The notes below the pieces were generated by a model. The model was not told the origin of the DNA, ran no database searches, and saw nothing but the letters and a program-made list of their open reading frames with translations. Made by a program: the position numbers and the translations under genes. From the NCBI GenBank assembly GCA_963733135.1, contig CAVTBX010000001.1, positions 1-63,879 of the forward strand: a stretch of 63,879 bases of DNA. Reading direction: 5' to 3'. Source of the DNA: CAVTBX01 sp963733135 (GTDB lineage Bacteria; Actinomycetota; Thermoleophilia; Gaiellales; Gaiellaceae). How positions within the stretch are numbered: position 1 is the first letter of the stretch; the number at the start of each line of letters is the position of its first letter. Positions 25,150 through 33,546 of this stretch are shown piece after piece.

Positions 25150-25332
25150 CTACGTTCCTGGCTCTCCGGCGATGCCCCAGTGTTTCGGGGAGACGCCGTC
25201 GACGATGACCCAGATGTGCTCCTTCGCCGCGCCCGACGACTCGTGCAGGGCGTCCGTCAGCGCCTCGATGATCTTCGGCACCGACTCCTCGGTGACGCGC
25301 TGTTCGTAGAGCTTCACCTCGATGAGCGGCAT
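25150..25332 (-). CDS. 4-oxalocrotonate tautomerase family protein (first of pair)
   Basis: Tautomerase-superfamily protein of 60 aa, the classic 4-OT length: MPLIEVKLYEQRVTEES with Pro2, then AKEHIWVIVDGVSPKHWGIAG. It shares about half of its residues with the neighbouring 69-aa copy by eye. Two different short 4-OT chains in tandem are known to form alternating heterohexamers in some enzymes (for example CaaD), so a heterohexamer is possible. Start ATG at 25332 has an AGGAGGACG ribosome site. Confidence 0.88.
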   Translation of the reverse strand: MPLIEVKLYEQRVTEESVPKIIEALTDALHESSGAAKEHIWVIVDGVSPKHWGIAGEPGT

Positions 25333-25353
25333 CGCTCGTCCTCCTTCCTGTCG

Positions 25354-26070
25354 TTATCGCGCCAGCCAGCCGCCGTCGACCGGCACCACGGCGCCGTGCA
25401 TGTACTCGGCCTCGGGCCCGCAGAGGAACGCAACCGCGCCCGCGATGTCCTCCCCCGTCCCCCAGCGGCCGACGGGGATGCGGGCTGAGATCTCCGCGAA
25501 GCGGGATTCGTCCTCGCGAACCGTCGTCGTGAAGTCGGTCGAGATCCACCCAGGCGCGACGGCGTTCACCCTGATGCCGTACTGCGCCCACTCGTTTGCC
25601 TGCGCCTTCATGAGCTGAGCGAGAGCGCCCTTCGACGCGGCATACGCGAGCGTGTTCACGCCCGCATGGAACGACATCACGGACGCGATGTGGACGATGC
25701 GACCGCCGTCGCCCTGCTCGACCATCAGCCGCGCTGCACCGCGGGAGACGACGAAGGCGCCGACGACGTTGACCTCGAGCACGCGGCGTAGCTCGTCCAA
25801 CGGCAGCTCGAGCGCGGGAGCGCGGAAGATCGTGCCCGCGTTGCAGACGCAGATGTCCACTCGGCCGAGCCGCGCGACAGCCTCCTCGAGGCCCTGCTCG
25901 GCCGCCTCGGCGCTCTCGAGGTCGCACGCGACCCACTCGCCCGGGCCCTCGCTCCGCTGCAGGGTCGCGAGGCGCGCACCCTTCTCCTCCAGGCGCTCGG
26001 CGATCGCCCTTCCGATGCCGCGGCTCGCGCCCGTGACGACCGCAGCCTTGCCCTCGAGCGGCCCGCTCAC
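25354..26070 (-). CDS. SDR-family oxidoreductase (KduD-like)
   Basis: Classical short-chain dehydrogenase, 238 aa. TGASRGIG at 13-20, CNAG at 76-79, catalytic S130, Y143 and K147 (AYAASK), and C-terminal VVPVDGGW. Length and the APGWISTDFT region resemble 2-deoxy-D-gluconate/KduD-type 3-dehydrogenases, but the operon context (Mo hydroxylase, tautomerases) allows a role on another hydroxy acid or cyclic alcohol. Its GTG start at 26070 overlaps the cupin stop as GTGA. Confidence 0.88.
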   Translation of the reverse strand: MSGPLEGKAAVVTGASRGIGRAIAERLEEKGARLATLQRSEGPGEWVACDLESAEAAEQGLEEAVARLGRVDICVCNAGTIFRAPALELPLDELRRVLEVNVVGAFVVSRGAARLMVEQGDGGRIVHIASVMSFHAGVNTLAYAASKGALAQLMKAQANEWAQYGIRVNAVAPGWISTDFTTTVREDESRFAEISARIPVGRWGTGEDIAGAVAFLCGPEAEYMHGAVVPVDGGWLAR

Positions 26071-26465
26071 CGCTCGACGTGCTGCGAGCCGCCGTCCGGG
26101 CCGAGCACGAGATCGGCCTCCGGATCCTGGACGTGATCCAGCGGCACCGGAGCGAGGGCCTCGAAGAAGGTGACGCCGCCCTCGGAGTAGAGCTCGTGTT
26201 CGACGCCCCGGTTGATGGTGCAGACGTCGCCGGTCGCGAGCGTGCGGCTCTCGTCGCCGACCGTCACGTCGACGCTCCCCTCGACCACCGCCATCAGCTG
26301 TTCCGTGTGCTCGTGCGCGTGCCGTTCGACCGACTTCCCGGGCTCATAGGTCACGCGACAGAGGAGCACCTGCTCGCCGCCGATCGCATGCAGCGCGACG
26401 CCCGGGAAGATCCCGAACGGCTCTCGCGCGTTCCAGCTCCGAAACGGCGACCCGCCGTCAGTCAT
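26067..26465 (-). CDS. cupin-domain protein
   Basis: Single cupin barrel, 132 aa. Metal-binding motif 1 is ERHAHEHTEQLMAVVEG (two His, Glu and the following Gly); motif 2 is GDVCTINRGVEHEL with the last His. The full set of ligands is present, so it probably binds a metal and could be an isomerase, lyase or dioxygenase-like enzyme. It overlaps the end of the Mo-hydroxylase C-terminal gene by 8 bases and the SDR start by 4, so it is inside the operon. Confidence 0.85.
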   Translation of the reverse strand: MTDGGSPFRSWNAREPFGIFPGVALHAIGGEQVLLCRVTYEPGKSVERHAHEHTEQLMAVVEGSVDVTVGDESRTLATGDVCTINRGVEHELYSEGGVTFFEALAPVPLDHVQDPEADLVLGPDGGSQHVER

Positions 26466-27576
26466 CGTCGACGAGGCGGTACCCGTTGCCCTCGGAGTCC
26501 TTCCCCGCGTTCGAGGACACTCCGCGCACCGAGATCGGCTCGTCGTAGATCACCCGCTTGCCGTCCCGCCGCGGCTCGGCGTTCTCCTCGAGCGCGCGGA
26601 GCACGCGCTCGGGCGTGGCCGGGCACTCTGTGACCCAGACACCGACCGCGTCGTGGATTGCCGTCGCGATCGCGGGCGGCTGGGCGTTGTTGGCCATCTC
26701 GCCGATCGCCTTGGCGCCGAACGGGCCGTCCTCGGACGGGTTCTCGAGGATGACGTTGTCGAGCTCCGGCAGATCCTCGAGCGCAGGCATGAGGTAGGCG
26801 CCGAACTCGCCGCCGCGGTGCTCGACGCTCGGGTAGTACGGGTACGCGGCCTCGAGGAGGCCGAGCCCGAGGCCCATCATCGCCCCGCCGTCGATCTGGC
26901 CCTCGACGAGCGTCGGGTTGATCGCCCGGCCCACGTCGTAGACCTGGACGAGCTTCTCCACGGTCACCTCGCCCGTCTCGTCGTCGACCTCGACCTCGGC
27001 GACGCACGCCGCATACGAGATGGCCGAGTGCGGCTCGATCTCGACCTCGCCGTTGTCGTCGTTCACGGCCGCGAACGGCTTGAAGGCCGCGCCAGTGCCC
27101 GTGATGAGCTCGCCGTACGTCCACGTGGCCGCGGCGGCGACGTCGGCCATCGACAGCTTGCGGTCGGGCGCGCCCTTCGCAACCACCTCCCCGTCCGCGA
27201 TCTCGAGATCAGCCGGGTCGATCTCGAGCTCCTTCGACGCGATCTCGAGCACCTTCTCCCGTACCTTCTCGGCCGCGAACCGCACGGCGTTCCCGCCGAT
27301 GAACGTGCCACGCGAGGCGAAGCTCCCGGTGCAGATCGGCGAGGAGTCCGTGTTCGTGTTGTCCATCGTGACCCAGTCGTAGGGCACGCCCAGGGTGTCG
27401 GCGACGATCTGGGTGTGGACGGTCCGTGAGCCCTGACCGATGTCGACCGTGCCGGCGAAGACGTCCACGCGGCCGTCCGGCTTCAGCTTGATCCAGGCCT
27501 GGCTCGGGTCGCCATTCTGGTTCATGCCAGTGGGGTACTCGATCGTTGCGATCCCGCGACCCTTGTGCTTGGGCAT
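26458..27576 (-). CDS. Mo-hydroxylase large subunit, C-terminal half (split gene)
   Basis: Second molybdopterin-binding portion of a xanthine-dehydrogenase-family hydroxylase, 372 aa. It starts in the middle of the usual large subunit (MPKHKGRGIATIEYPTG), carries the Q-loop VDIGQGSRTVHTQI, the SFASRGTFIGGNA pterin contact, VYDVGRAINPTLVEGQIDGG, and the C-terminal FGAKAIGEMANNAQPPAI, which contains the catalytic Glu. Its start codon overlaps the TAA of the N-terminal half (TAATG), so the two chains are made together. The same division of the Mo subunit is known for NdhL/NdhM of Eubacterium barkeri nicotinate dehydrogenase. Confidence 0.9.
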   Translation of the reverse strand: MPKHKGRGIATIEYPTGMNQNGDPSQAWIKLKPDGRVDVFAGTVDIGQGSRTVHTQIVADTLGVPYDWVTMDNTNTDSSPICTGSFASRGTFIGGNAVRFAAEKVREKVLEIASKELEIDPADLEIADGEVVAKGAPDRKLSMADVAAAATWTYGELITGTGAAFKPFAAVNDDNGEVEIEPHSAISYAACVAEVEVDDETGEVTVEKLVQVYDVGRAINPTLVEGQIDGGAMMGLGLGLLEAAYPYYPSVEHRGGEFGAYLMPALEDLPELDNVILENPSEDGPFGAKAIGEMANNAQPPAIATAIHDAVGVWVTECPATPERVLRALEENAEPRRDGKRVIYDEPISVRGVSSNAGKDSEGNGYRLVDDD

Positions 27577-28946
27577 TAGCCCTCCCCTCCGTTGGAGGAG
27601 ACAGTGGCTTTCAGGTGCTCCGGGAGCAGGTCGCCCGACCGCGGCTCGTTCGTCATCGAGCGGAACTCGCCCTTGAGCTCGTGGCCGATGCGCTCGGCGG
27701 TCGCGAGCATGACCGGCACCGTCGAGGGATCCTGGAGCCGGACGCGGTTCGCGGTCAGGTCGCCGATCCGGTTCGCGTTCTTGAGCCGGAGCTCGAACGG
27801 ATCCATCTCGAGTTCGTTGGCGATCCGGTTCATGTGCGTCTCGACGGCGTATGAGACCGACGTGACGCCGAAGCCGCGCATCGCAGTCGTCGGAACCCGG
27901 TTCGTGTAGGCGACGTAGCCGTTGAACTCGAGGTTCGGGATCGTGTACGCGCCCGTGTGGTGGAACGCGTGCTTCGTGAGCCCGTAGGAGGAGAAGCGCG
28001 TGTAGGCCCCCGCGTCGTGCAGTGTCAGCATCCTGCGCCCGAGGATCCAGCCGTCCTTCGTGACCGCGTCCGCGAGCTCCATGTGCCACGGCGCGCGCGT
28101 CGAGGAGGCGAGGAACTCCTCCTCGCGCGTCCAGCGCCACTTGACCGGACGCTGTGACTTAATCGCGAGCAGTGAGCAGATCGTCTCGGTGGCGGTGTCG
28201 ACCTTGCCGCCGAAGCCGCCGCCGACCGTGCCGCCCACGAACTTGAGCTTGTTGAGTGGCCACTCGAGGTGCGCGGCCACGACCCCCATCGAGAAGTACA
28301 TGGCCTGCGTACACGAGTAGATCGTGAGGCGGCCGTGCACCTCCGGCACCGCGAGCGCGATCTGCGGCTCGAGCGGGCAGTGCTCGATCGCGCCCGGCCG
28401 GTACACACCCTCCACGATCAGGTCGGCGTCGTCGAACGCCTTTGCGACGTCGCCCTTCCGGACGCGACGGTGGTTGTAGTCGCCGAAGTGGGTGTAGACC
28501 GGTCCCCACGGATGGATCCGAGGCGATTCGGGATCGAATGCCTTCCGGATGTCGAAGATCGGCTCGCGCTCGTCGTAGCTCACCTCGATCGCGTCCACCG
28601 CGGCCTGGGCGATCTCCTCGGTCTCGGCCGCCACAGCCGCGATCGGCTGACCCTTGAAGCGCACCTCGTCCTCGGCGAGGAGCGGCTCGTCGCCTGGAAC
28701 CCCAAGCGCTGAGAGGTGCCCGTAGACGTTGGTCGGCACGTCCTCGTGCGTGACGATGGCGTGGACGCCGGACAGGGCCTCGGCCTTCGACGTGTCGACC
28801 TTCGTGATACCGGCGAAGTGGTGCGGCGAGCGGAGCGCCTTCGTCCAGAGCGTGCCCGGGACGCGGACGTCGTCGACGTAGGCGATGCCGCCCGTGACCT
28901 GCGCCAGCCCGTCGTAGCGGGGCAGTCGTGCTCCAACGGCTTTCAT
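27576..28946 (-). CDS. Mo-hydroxylase large subunit, N-terminal half (split gene)
   Basis: N-terminal half of the large subunit, 456 aa: the a/b hammerhead domain (SMKAVGARLPRYDGLAQ start, VTGGIAYVDDVRVPG, VRFKGQPIAAVAAE, VDAIEVSYDEREPI) and the first Mo-binding lobe (EHCPLEPQIALA, GGTVGGGFGGKVD, TTAMRGFGVTSVSYAVE, NRIANELEMDPFELRLKN). The TTAMRGFG loop lacks the AYxCSFR motif of true CO dehydrogenases. The chain ends cleanly with GGEG and TAA at the domain boundary. Start ATG at 28946 overlaps the ferredoxin-subunit stop as ATGA. Confidence 0.92.
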   Translation of the reverse strand: MKAVGARLPRYDGLAQVTGGIAYVDDVRVPGTLWTKALRSPHHFAGITKVDTSKAEALSGVHAIVTHEDVPTNVYGHLSALGVPGDEPLLAEDEVRFKGQPIAAVAAETEEIAQAAVDAIEVSYDEREPIFDIRKAFDPESPRIHPWGPVYTHFGDYNHRRVRKGDVAKAFDDADLIVEGVYRPGAIEHCPLEPQIALAVPEVHGRLTIYSCTQAMYFSMGVVAAHLEWPLNKLKFVGGTVGGGFGGKVDTATETICSLLAIKSQRPVKWRWTREEEFLASSTRAPWHMELADAVTKDGWILGRRMLTLHDAGAYTRFSSYGLTKHAFHHTGAYTIPNLEFNGYVAYTNRVPTTAMRGFGVTSVSYAVETHMNRIANELEMDPFELRLKNANRIGDLTANRVRLQDPSTVPVMLATAERIGHELKGEFRSMTNEPRSGDLLPEHLKATVSSNGGEG

Positions 28947-29470
28947 GCTGGGCTCCCTCCGACGATGACCTCCGGCTGGTCGGACCGGCTCTCCGGGAAG
29001 ATGCGGGTCGTCTCGACCTCTCCCCTGGCCGCGGCCTCGACGGCGGCGACGATTTTCACGTAGCCGGTGCAGCGGCACATATGACCCGCGAGACCTTCGA
29101 GGATCTGGTCGCGGGACGCGCCGGGCTCACGTTCGAGGAGCGCGGTCGCCGCGACGACGAAGCCGGGTGTGCAGAAGCCGCACTGCGCGGCGTACTTTGC
29201 GTAAAACGCGGCCTGGACGGTCGACAGTGTTCCGTCGTTACCCGTGAGGCCCTCGACGGTCGTGACAGCGCTTCCGTCGACGGCCCCGACCGGAATCAGG
29301 CACGAGCGCCGCGGCTCTCCGTCGACGAGCACGGTGCAGGCGCCGCAGCCGCCCTGCTGGCAGCCGGCCTTCGGGCTCGTCACGCCGATCTCCTCGCGAA
29401 GCACCTGGAGGAGGGTCTCGAGCGGCGGGCTGTCGACCTCGCGCTCGGTGCCGTTGACGGTCAGCTTCAC
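28943..29470 (-). CDS. Mo-hydroxylase [2Fe-2S] small subunit
   Basis: Iron-sulfur subunit, 175 aa, CoxS/XdhC-small type. Plant-ferredoxin-like cluster: C37, C42, C45 and C57 (AGCQQGGCGACTV, SC). Helical cluster domain: C97, C100 (QCGFCTPGF), C132, C134 (HMCRCTGY). It passes electrons from the Mo centre to the FAD subunit. A C-terminal tail of about 25 residues (RIFPESRSDQPE...) goes beyond the usual 155-160 aa length. Located between the FAD and Mo-subunit genes. Confidence 0.95.
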   Translation of the reverse strand: MKLTVNGTEREVDSPPLETLLQVLREEIGVTSPKAGCQQGGCGACTVLVDGEPRRSCLIPVGAVDGSAVTTVEGLTGNDGTLSTVQAAFYAKYAAQCGFCTPGFVVAATALLEREPGASRDQILEGLAGHMCRCTGYVKIVAAVEAAARGEVETTRIFPESRSDQPEVIVGGSPA

Positions 29471-29485
29471 AAGCGCCTCCTTGGG

Positions 29486-30271
29486 CTACAGGCTGTTCAG
29501 TGCCCGCTCGACGAGGACGGGGAGCATCTTCGACCGGTACCAGGCCGATGCGAGCGCGTCGTCTGCGGGCGAGCAGTCGCCGGTGGCCTTTCCGGCGGCG
29601 TCAGCTGGGCTCGCTCCCTCGCCCAGCGCCTGTTCCACGGAAGTCAGACGCACGGCCTGCGGGCCCGCGCCCGCGACCGCGACCCGAGTCCCGTCGGCGG
29701 TCTCGGCCACTGCAACGGCCATGACCGTGTAGTTGTGCGCGTGTGGGCGGCCGAGTGCCACAGCGGCCGCGCGCTTCGGCTCGTCCACCTCGATCTCCAG
29801 GACGAGCCGGTCGCCTTCAATTGCGAGGAAGTCGTCGACCGATTCGGTGCGCTCGCCGCCCGCGCCTGCCGAGCGCACGCGAGCTCCGAGCGCGAGTAGC
29901 GCGGCCTGCAGGTCTCCACGCGGGGATTCCGGCCCGGCCGAGGCGCAGAGGTTGCCTCCGACCGTGCCCTGCGAGCGGATCTCGAAGTCGCCGACGTAGG
30001 AGGCGAATGTCGAGAGCGGCTCGGGCGCGGCGCCGACGAGCGCGGCGACGGGCGTGGTGGCACCGATCGTGACGGTTCCGTCCGAGGAGCTGACGCCGTC
30101 GAGGCCAGCGTTGGTGAGGAGCACGGCCTTGTCTGGGCGCACCCGGCCCGCCTTGAGGTCGGACATGACGATCGTCCCGCCGGCGATCACGGTCACGCCG
30201 GCGCCGTCTCCGAACGACTCCACCGCCTCCTCAGGGGAGGACGGGATGAGAACTGCCCCTGGATCGGTCAT
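29486..30271 (-). CDS. Mo-hydroxylase FAD-binding medium subunit
   Basis: FAD subunit of the hydroxylase, 261 aa, CoxM-like. FAD-binding motifs: VIAGGTIVMSDLKAGR (the AGGT-type loop) and GTVGGNLCASAGPE; the CO_deh_flav_C domain occupies about 165-260. It is slightly shorter than the usual 280-290. ATG at 30271 is chosen (AAGGGG ribosome site). The in-frame extension to 30349 would cover the promoter region. First gene of an eight-gene operon; 15 bases separate it from the [2Fe-2S] gene. Confidence 0.9.
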   Translation of the reverse strand: MTDPGAVLIPSSPEEAVESFGDGAGVTVIAGGTIVMSDLKAGRVRPDKAVLLTNAGLDGVSSSDGTVTIGATTPVAALVGAAPEPLSTFASYVGDFEIRSQGTVGGNLCASAGPESPRGDLQAALLALGARVRSAGAGGERTESVDDFLAIEGDRLVLEIEVDEPKRAAAVALGRPHAHNYTVMAVAVAETADGTRVAVAGAGPQAVRLTSVEQALGEGASPADAAGKATGDCSPADDALASAWYRSKMLPVLVERALNSL

Positions 30272-30318
30272 GTGCCCCTTGGGCGAGGTTGACGAGACGA
30301 GACCCCCACGAGCGACGA

Positions 30319-30350
30319 TCCTAAACGACGCGGGAGCGCCGCGGGTCAAC
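30319..30350 (-). promoter_or_regulatory. possible promoter of the split Mo-hydroxylase operon
   Basis: On the minus strand TTGACC (-35 like) is followed 20 bases later by TAGGAT (-10 like, 30324-30319), about 48 bases before the ATG at 30271. The spacer is longer than the usual 17-18, so the pairing is uncertain. Confidence 0.35.
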
Positions 30351-30383
30351 CGAAAGCGTGCCCTCGGAGCCGGTCGGGCGGGA

Positions 30384-30399
30384 TAGGCTCTTTGGTGTG
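30384..30399 (+). promoter_or_regulatory. leaderless-type promoter -10 for the CoxD-like gene
   Basis: TAGGCT at 30384-30389 is 7 bases before the GTG at 30397, with no ribosome site between. The same hexamer and spacing occur before the gene at 9131. This supports the GTG at 30397 as the start. Confidence 0.5.
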
Positions 30400-31278
30400 A
30401 AGCACTCGACGATCGAGGAGCTCGAGGCCGCTCTCCGCACTGCCGACTACCTGCCGGACCGTGGCCTGGCCACAGCGCTCTTCCTGGCGGGCCGGCTCGA
30501 GAAGCCGCTTCTCCTCGAGGGCGAGGCAGGCGTCGGGAAGACCGAGGCGGCCAAGGCGCTCGCGGCCTCTTCGGGGGCGCGCCTGATTCGGCTCCAGTGC
30601 TACGAGGGCCTCGACATCGCCCACGCTGTCTACGAGTGGAACTACCCCCGCCAGCTCCTGCACATCCGAGCCGCGCAGGAGGGCACGGTCACCGAGGAGG
30701 AGCTATTCGGCCCTGAGTACCTGATCCGCCGCCCGCTCCTGGAGGCGATCGAGAGCGAGGAGCCCGTAGTGCTCCTGATCGACGAGATCGACCGAGCCGA
30801 CGACGAGTTCGAGGCGTTCCTCCTCGAGGTGCTCTCGGACTTCCAGATCACAATTCCCGAGATCGGCACGGTGCACGCGAAACGCCGCCCCGCTGTCGTC
30901 CTGACCTCGAACCGGACGCGCGAGCTCCACGACGCGCTCAAGCGGCGCTGCCTCTACCACTGGATCGGGCACCCGGCTCTCGAGCGCGAGATCGAGATCG
31001 TGCGCCTGCGCGTGGCTGACGTGCCCGAGCGGCTCGCGGCTCAGGCGGCGGCATTCGTCCGAGGCCTGCGCGGCCTCGATCTCGCGAAGCCGCCCGGAGT
31101 CGCCGAGACGATCGACTGGGCGCAGGCGCTCGCCGCGCTCGGCCGAGAGGAGCTGGACGCGGCCGTCGTCGAGGAGACGCTCGGCTCGGTGCTGAAGTAC
31201 CACGAGGATCTCGAGCTCGTCCGCGATACCGCTCTCGCGCGGCTCGTGGAAGAGGCCAGGCAAGCCCGCGTCGCATGA
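30397..31278 (+). CDS. MoxR-type AAA+ ATPase (CoxD-like)
   Basis: AAA+ ATPase of the MoxR group, 293 aa. Walker A GEAGVGKTE (42-50), Walker B LLIDEIDRADDE, sensor-1 LTSNRTRELHDALKRRC. CoxD, its best-characterised relative, helps assemble the Mo/Cu centre of CO dehydrogenase. Together with the VWA protein encoded next, it probably acts as a chaperone pair for maturing the divergently encoded Mo hydroxylase. Stop overlaps the next start as ATGA. GTG at 30397 is favoured over 30358 by the promoter spacing. Confidence 0.9.
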   Translation: MKHSTIEELEAALRTADYLPDRGLATALFLAGRLEKPLLLEGEAGVGKTEAAKALAASSGARLIRLQCYEGLDIAHAVYEWNYPRQLLHIRAAQEGTVTEEELFGPEYLIRRPLLEAIESEEPVVLLIDEIDRADDEFEAFLLEVLSDFQITIPEIGTVHAKRRPAVVLTSNRTRELHDALKRRCLYHWIGHPALEREIEIVRLRVADVPERLAAQAAAFVRGLRGLDLAKPPGVAETIDWAQALAALGREELDAAVVEETLGSVLKYHEDLELVRDTALARLVEEARQARVA

Positions 31279-32417
31279 CTGGGGTCGCCGAGCCTGGGAT
31301 CGTCACGCAGGTCGTCACCTTCGGCCGCTGCCTACGTGAGGCCGGGCTCGAGATCGGCCCCGGGCGGCTCGGCGACGCCCTCAACGGTCTCGTCGAGGTG
31401 GACGTCGGCAACCCCCAGGACGTCTACTGGACGCTGCGTACGACGCTCGTCACGAAGGCCGAGGAGATCGACGCGTTCGACCGCGCGTTCCGGGCGTGGT
31501 TCATGCGGATGCCGACGGGAGTCGAGGCCCGGCGGGCGGAGCCGCCGCCGCAGCGTCGGGCGCTCGAGCAGCGGGCCCGGCGCGAGACGCGAAACGGCGG
31601 CGACGCATCTGAGGAAGAGGAGCCGACCGAGATCGGCTGGAGCGCGCACGAGATCTTGCGCCAGAAGGACTTCGCCACGATGACACCCGAGGAGTTCGCG
31701 CGGCTGCGTGGGCTCGTCCGCGAGCTCGCTGCACGCCGGCCGCAGCGCCGCTCCCGTCGCCTGCGCCCGCACCGCCGCGGCCGGGTGGTCGACCTCCGTC
31801 GCCTTGCACGCCGCTCGCTGGCCACGGGCGGAGATCCGGTCGAGCGGGCGTTCCGCCGCCGCGCGGAGGTGCCGCGGAAGCTCGTCGTCCTCTGCGACGT
31901 GTCGGGCTCGATGGAGAAGTACACGCGACCGCTCCTCCTCTTTCTCCACGCGGTCGTCGGCTCCGGGAGTGGCGTCGAGGTCTTCGCCTTCGGCACGCGG
32001 CTGACCCGCCTCACCCGCGAGCTCCGGACACGCGATCCGGAAAAGGCGCTCGCGGACGCGGCGCACCGCGTCGTCGACTGGGCGGCCGGCACACGGATTG
32101 GCGACGCCCTCAAGGCCTATAACGACGGGTGGGGCCGGCGCGCGCTCACGCGCGGCGCGGTCGTGGTCATCGTCTCCGACGGCTGGGAGCGCGACGACCC
32201 GGGGCTCGTCTCGACGGAGATGGCGCGTCTGTCCCGCGCCGCCTACGCCGTCGTCTGGGTCAACCCGCTGAAGGGCCACCCGGACTACCAGCCGCTCGCG
32301 GGCGGGATGCGCGCGGCGCTTCCGTACGTCGACCGCTTCCTCTCCGGGCACAATCTGGCAAGCCTCGAGGAGCTCGGGGACGTCGTGACGAGGATCGAGA
32401 GGAGGCACGCCGCGTGA
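31275..32417 (+). CDS. VWA-domain protein (CoxE-like)
   Basis: CoxE-family protein, 380 aa. An N-terminal helical region (1-130) is followed by an Arg-rich linker (about 85-185; PPPQRRALEQRARRET and RPQRRSRRLRPHRRGR), then a von Willebrand A domain with the MIDAS motif LCDVSGSMEKY near residue 212, AGTRIGDAL and IVSDGWERDD. VWA proteins of this type work with MoxR ATPases in metalloenzyme assembly. ATGA overlap upstream and GTGA overlap downstream put it in the middle of a coupled maturation operon. Confidence 0.9.
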   Translation: MTGVAEPGIVTQVVTFGRCLREAGLEIGPGRLGDALNGLVEVDVGNPQDVYWTLRTTLVTKAEEIDAFDRAFRAWFMRMPTGVEARRAEPPPQRRALEQRARRETRNGGDASEEEEPTEIGWSAHEILRQKDFATMTPEEFARLRGLVRELAARRPQRRSRRLRPHRRGRVVDLRRLARRSLATGGDPVERAFRRRAEVPRKLVVLCDVSGSMEKYTRPLLLFLHAVVGSGSGVEVFAFGTRLTRLTRELRTRDPEKALADAAHRVVDWAAGTRIGDALKAYNDGWGRRALTRGAVVVIVSDGWERDDPGLVSTEMARLSRAAYAVVWVNPLKGHPDYQPLAGGMRAALPYVDRFLSGHNLASLEELGDVVTRIERRHAA

Positions 32418-33475
32418 GAGAGGTTCTGGCCGACATCGAGCGGTGGCGGGCGCGCGGTGAGCGCGTCGCGCTGGCTACGGTCATCGCAACCCGGAAGTCG
32501 GCGCCGCGCCCGGTCGGCGCCAAGCTCGCGGTCTCCGAAGGCGGCGAGATGGCCGGCTCAGTCTCGGGCGGCTGCGTCGAGAACGAGGTCTTCGGCCACG
32601 CCTGCGAGGTGCTCGGCGGCGCGCAGCCCCAGCTCCTGAAGTACGGGATCTCGGACGAGCTCGCGCTCACCGTCGGCCTGCCCTGTGGCGGCGAGATCGA
32701 CGTCTTCGTCGACGCGCCCAACGATGAGCTGCTCGACCGGATGAAGCGGGTCGTCGAGACCGACGAGCGCGCGGTTCTCTTCTCGGTGGTCGAGGGCGAG
32801 GGGCTCGGCTCGGAGCTGCTCGTAACCGAAGCAGGCGAGCGAATCGGAGAAGGGCCCGACGAGACTGTCGCTCGCTTCGACGAGGTGCTGCGGGAAGGGC
32901 GCAACAAGCTCATCGACCTGGGTGACGGCCGGCAGGTCTTCGCGGAGGTCTTCGGGCCGCCGCCGCGCCTGCTCGTGATCGGCGCCGTCGACACTGCCGA
33001 GACGCTCTGCCACGCGGCGAAGCTGATCGGCTGGCGGACGATCGTCGCGGACGCCCGCGCGAAGTTCGTCACGCGGGAGCGGCTCCCGAGCGCCGACGAG
33101 GTGATCGTCGGCTGGCCCGAGGACGCGCTCGCGCAGGTCAAGCCCGACCACCAGACCGCCGTGGTGATCCTCACCCACGACGAGAAGTTCGACATCCCCG
33201 CGCTCAAGGGTGCGCTCGAGACCGAGGCGTTCTACATCGGCGCCCTCGGCTCACGCCGGAATCAGAAGCTGCGGCGCGAGCGGCTCCTCGAGGCCGGTGT
33301 ACCCGAAGCCGAGCTCGACCGGATCGCCGGGCCCTCCGGCCTCGACATCGGCGCGGACACGCCGGCCGAGACCGCGATCTCGATCCTGGGTGAGATTCTC
33401 GCGACGAGGGCGAAGCGCTCGGGCGGCCCGCTCCGGCAGTCGTCAGGCCGGATCCACGTCGAGGCCACCGCCTAG
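32414..33475 (+). CDS. xdhC: XdhC-family molybdenum cofactor maturation protein
   Basis: XdhC/CoxI family, 353 aa, which sulfurates or delivers Mo cofactor to xanthine-dehydrogenase-type enzymes. The N-terminal XdhC_CoxI domain has ATRKSAPRPVGAKLAVS and GSVSGGCVENEVF, then GLPCGGEIDVFV. The C-terminal Rossmann domain has LLVIGAVDTAETLCHAAK, VADARAKFVTRERL and ALGSRRNQKLRRERL. The glycine motif is VIGAVDTA, where the last Gly of the usual GxGxxG is lost. GTG at 32414 overlaps the CoxE stop as GTGA. Confidence 0.93.
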   Translation: MREVLADIERWRARGERVALATVIATRKSAPRPVGAKLAVSEGGEMAGSVSGGCVENEVFGHACEVLGGAQPQLLKYGISDELALTVGLPCGGEIDVFVDAPNDELLDRMKRVVETDERAVLFSVVEGEGLGSELLVTEAGERIGEGPDETVARFDEVLREGRNKLIDLGDGRQVFAEVFGPPPRLLVIGAVDTAETLCHAAKLIGWRTIVADARAKFVTRERLPSADEVIVGWPEDALAQVKPDHQTAVVILTHDEKFDIPALKGALETEAFYIGALGSRRNQKLRRERLLEAGVPEAELDRIAGPSGLDIGADTPAETAISILGEILATRAKRSGGPLRQSSGRIHVEATA

Positions 33476-33511
33476 GCGCTTCTTGCTCCGGGGCGTGTTA
33501 GGTTCAGCGCC

Positions 33512-33525
33512 CTGAGAGGTCTCAG
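33512..33525. promoter_or_regulatory. 14-bp palindrome upstream of the SMP-30 gene
   Basis: CTGAGAGGTCTCAG: six-base arms around GG, 21 bases before the start codon at 33547. Size and position fit an operator for a dimeric repressor, but no regulator can be named. Confidence 0.35.
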
Positions 33526-33546
33526 AGCGATAGAGGAGGCAGGGCT

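Noticed and set aside
26458..28946. Frameshifted rather than truly split Mo subunit
   Set aside because: The stop falls exactly at a domain boundary and is followed by an overlapping ATG (TAATG). No out-of-frame family sequence is seen beyond either end.
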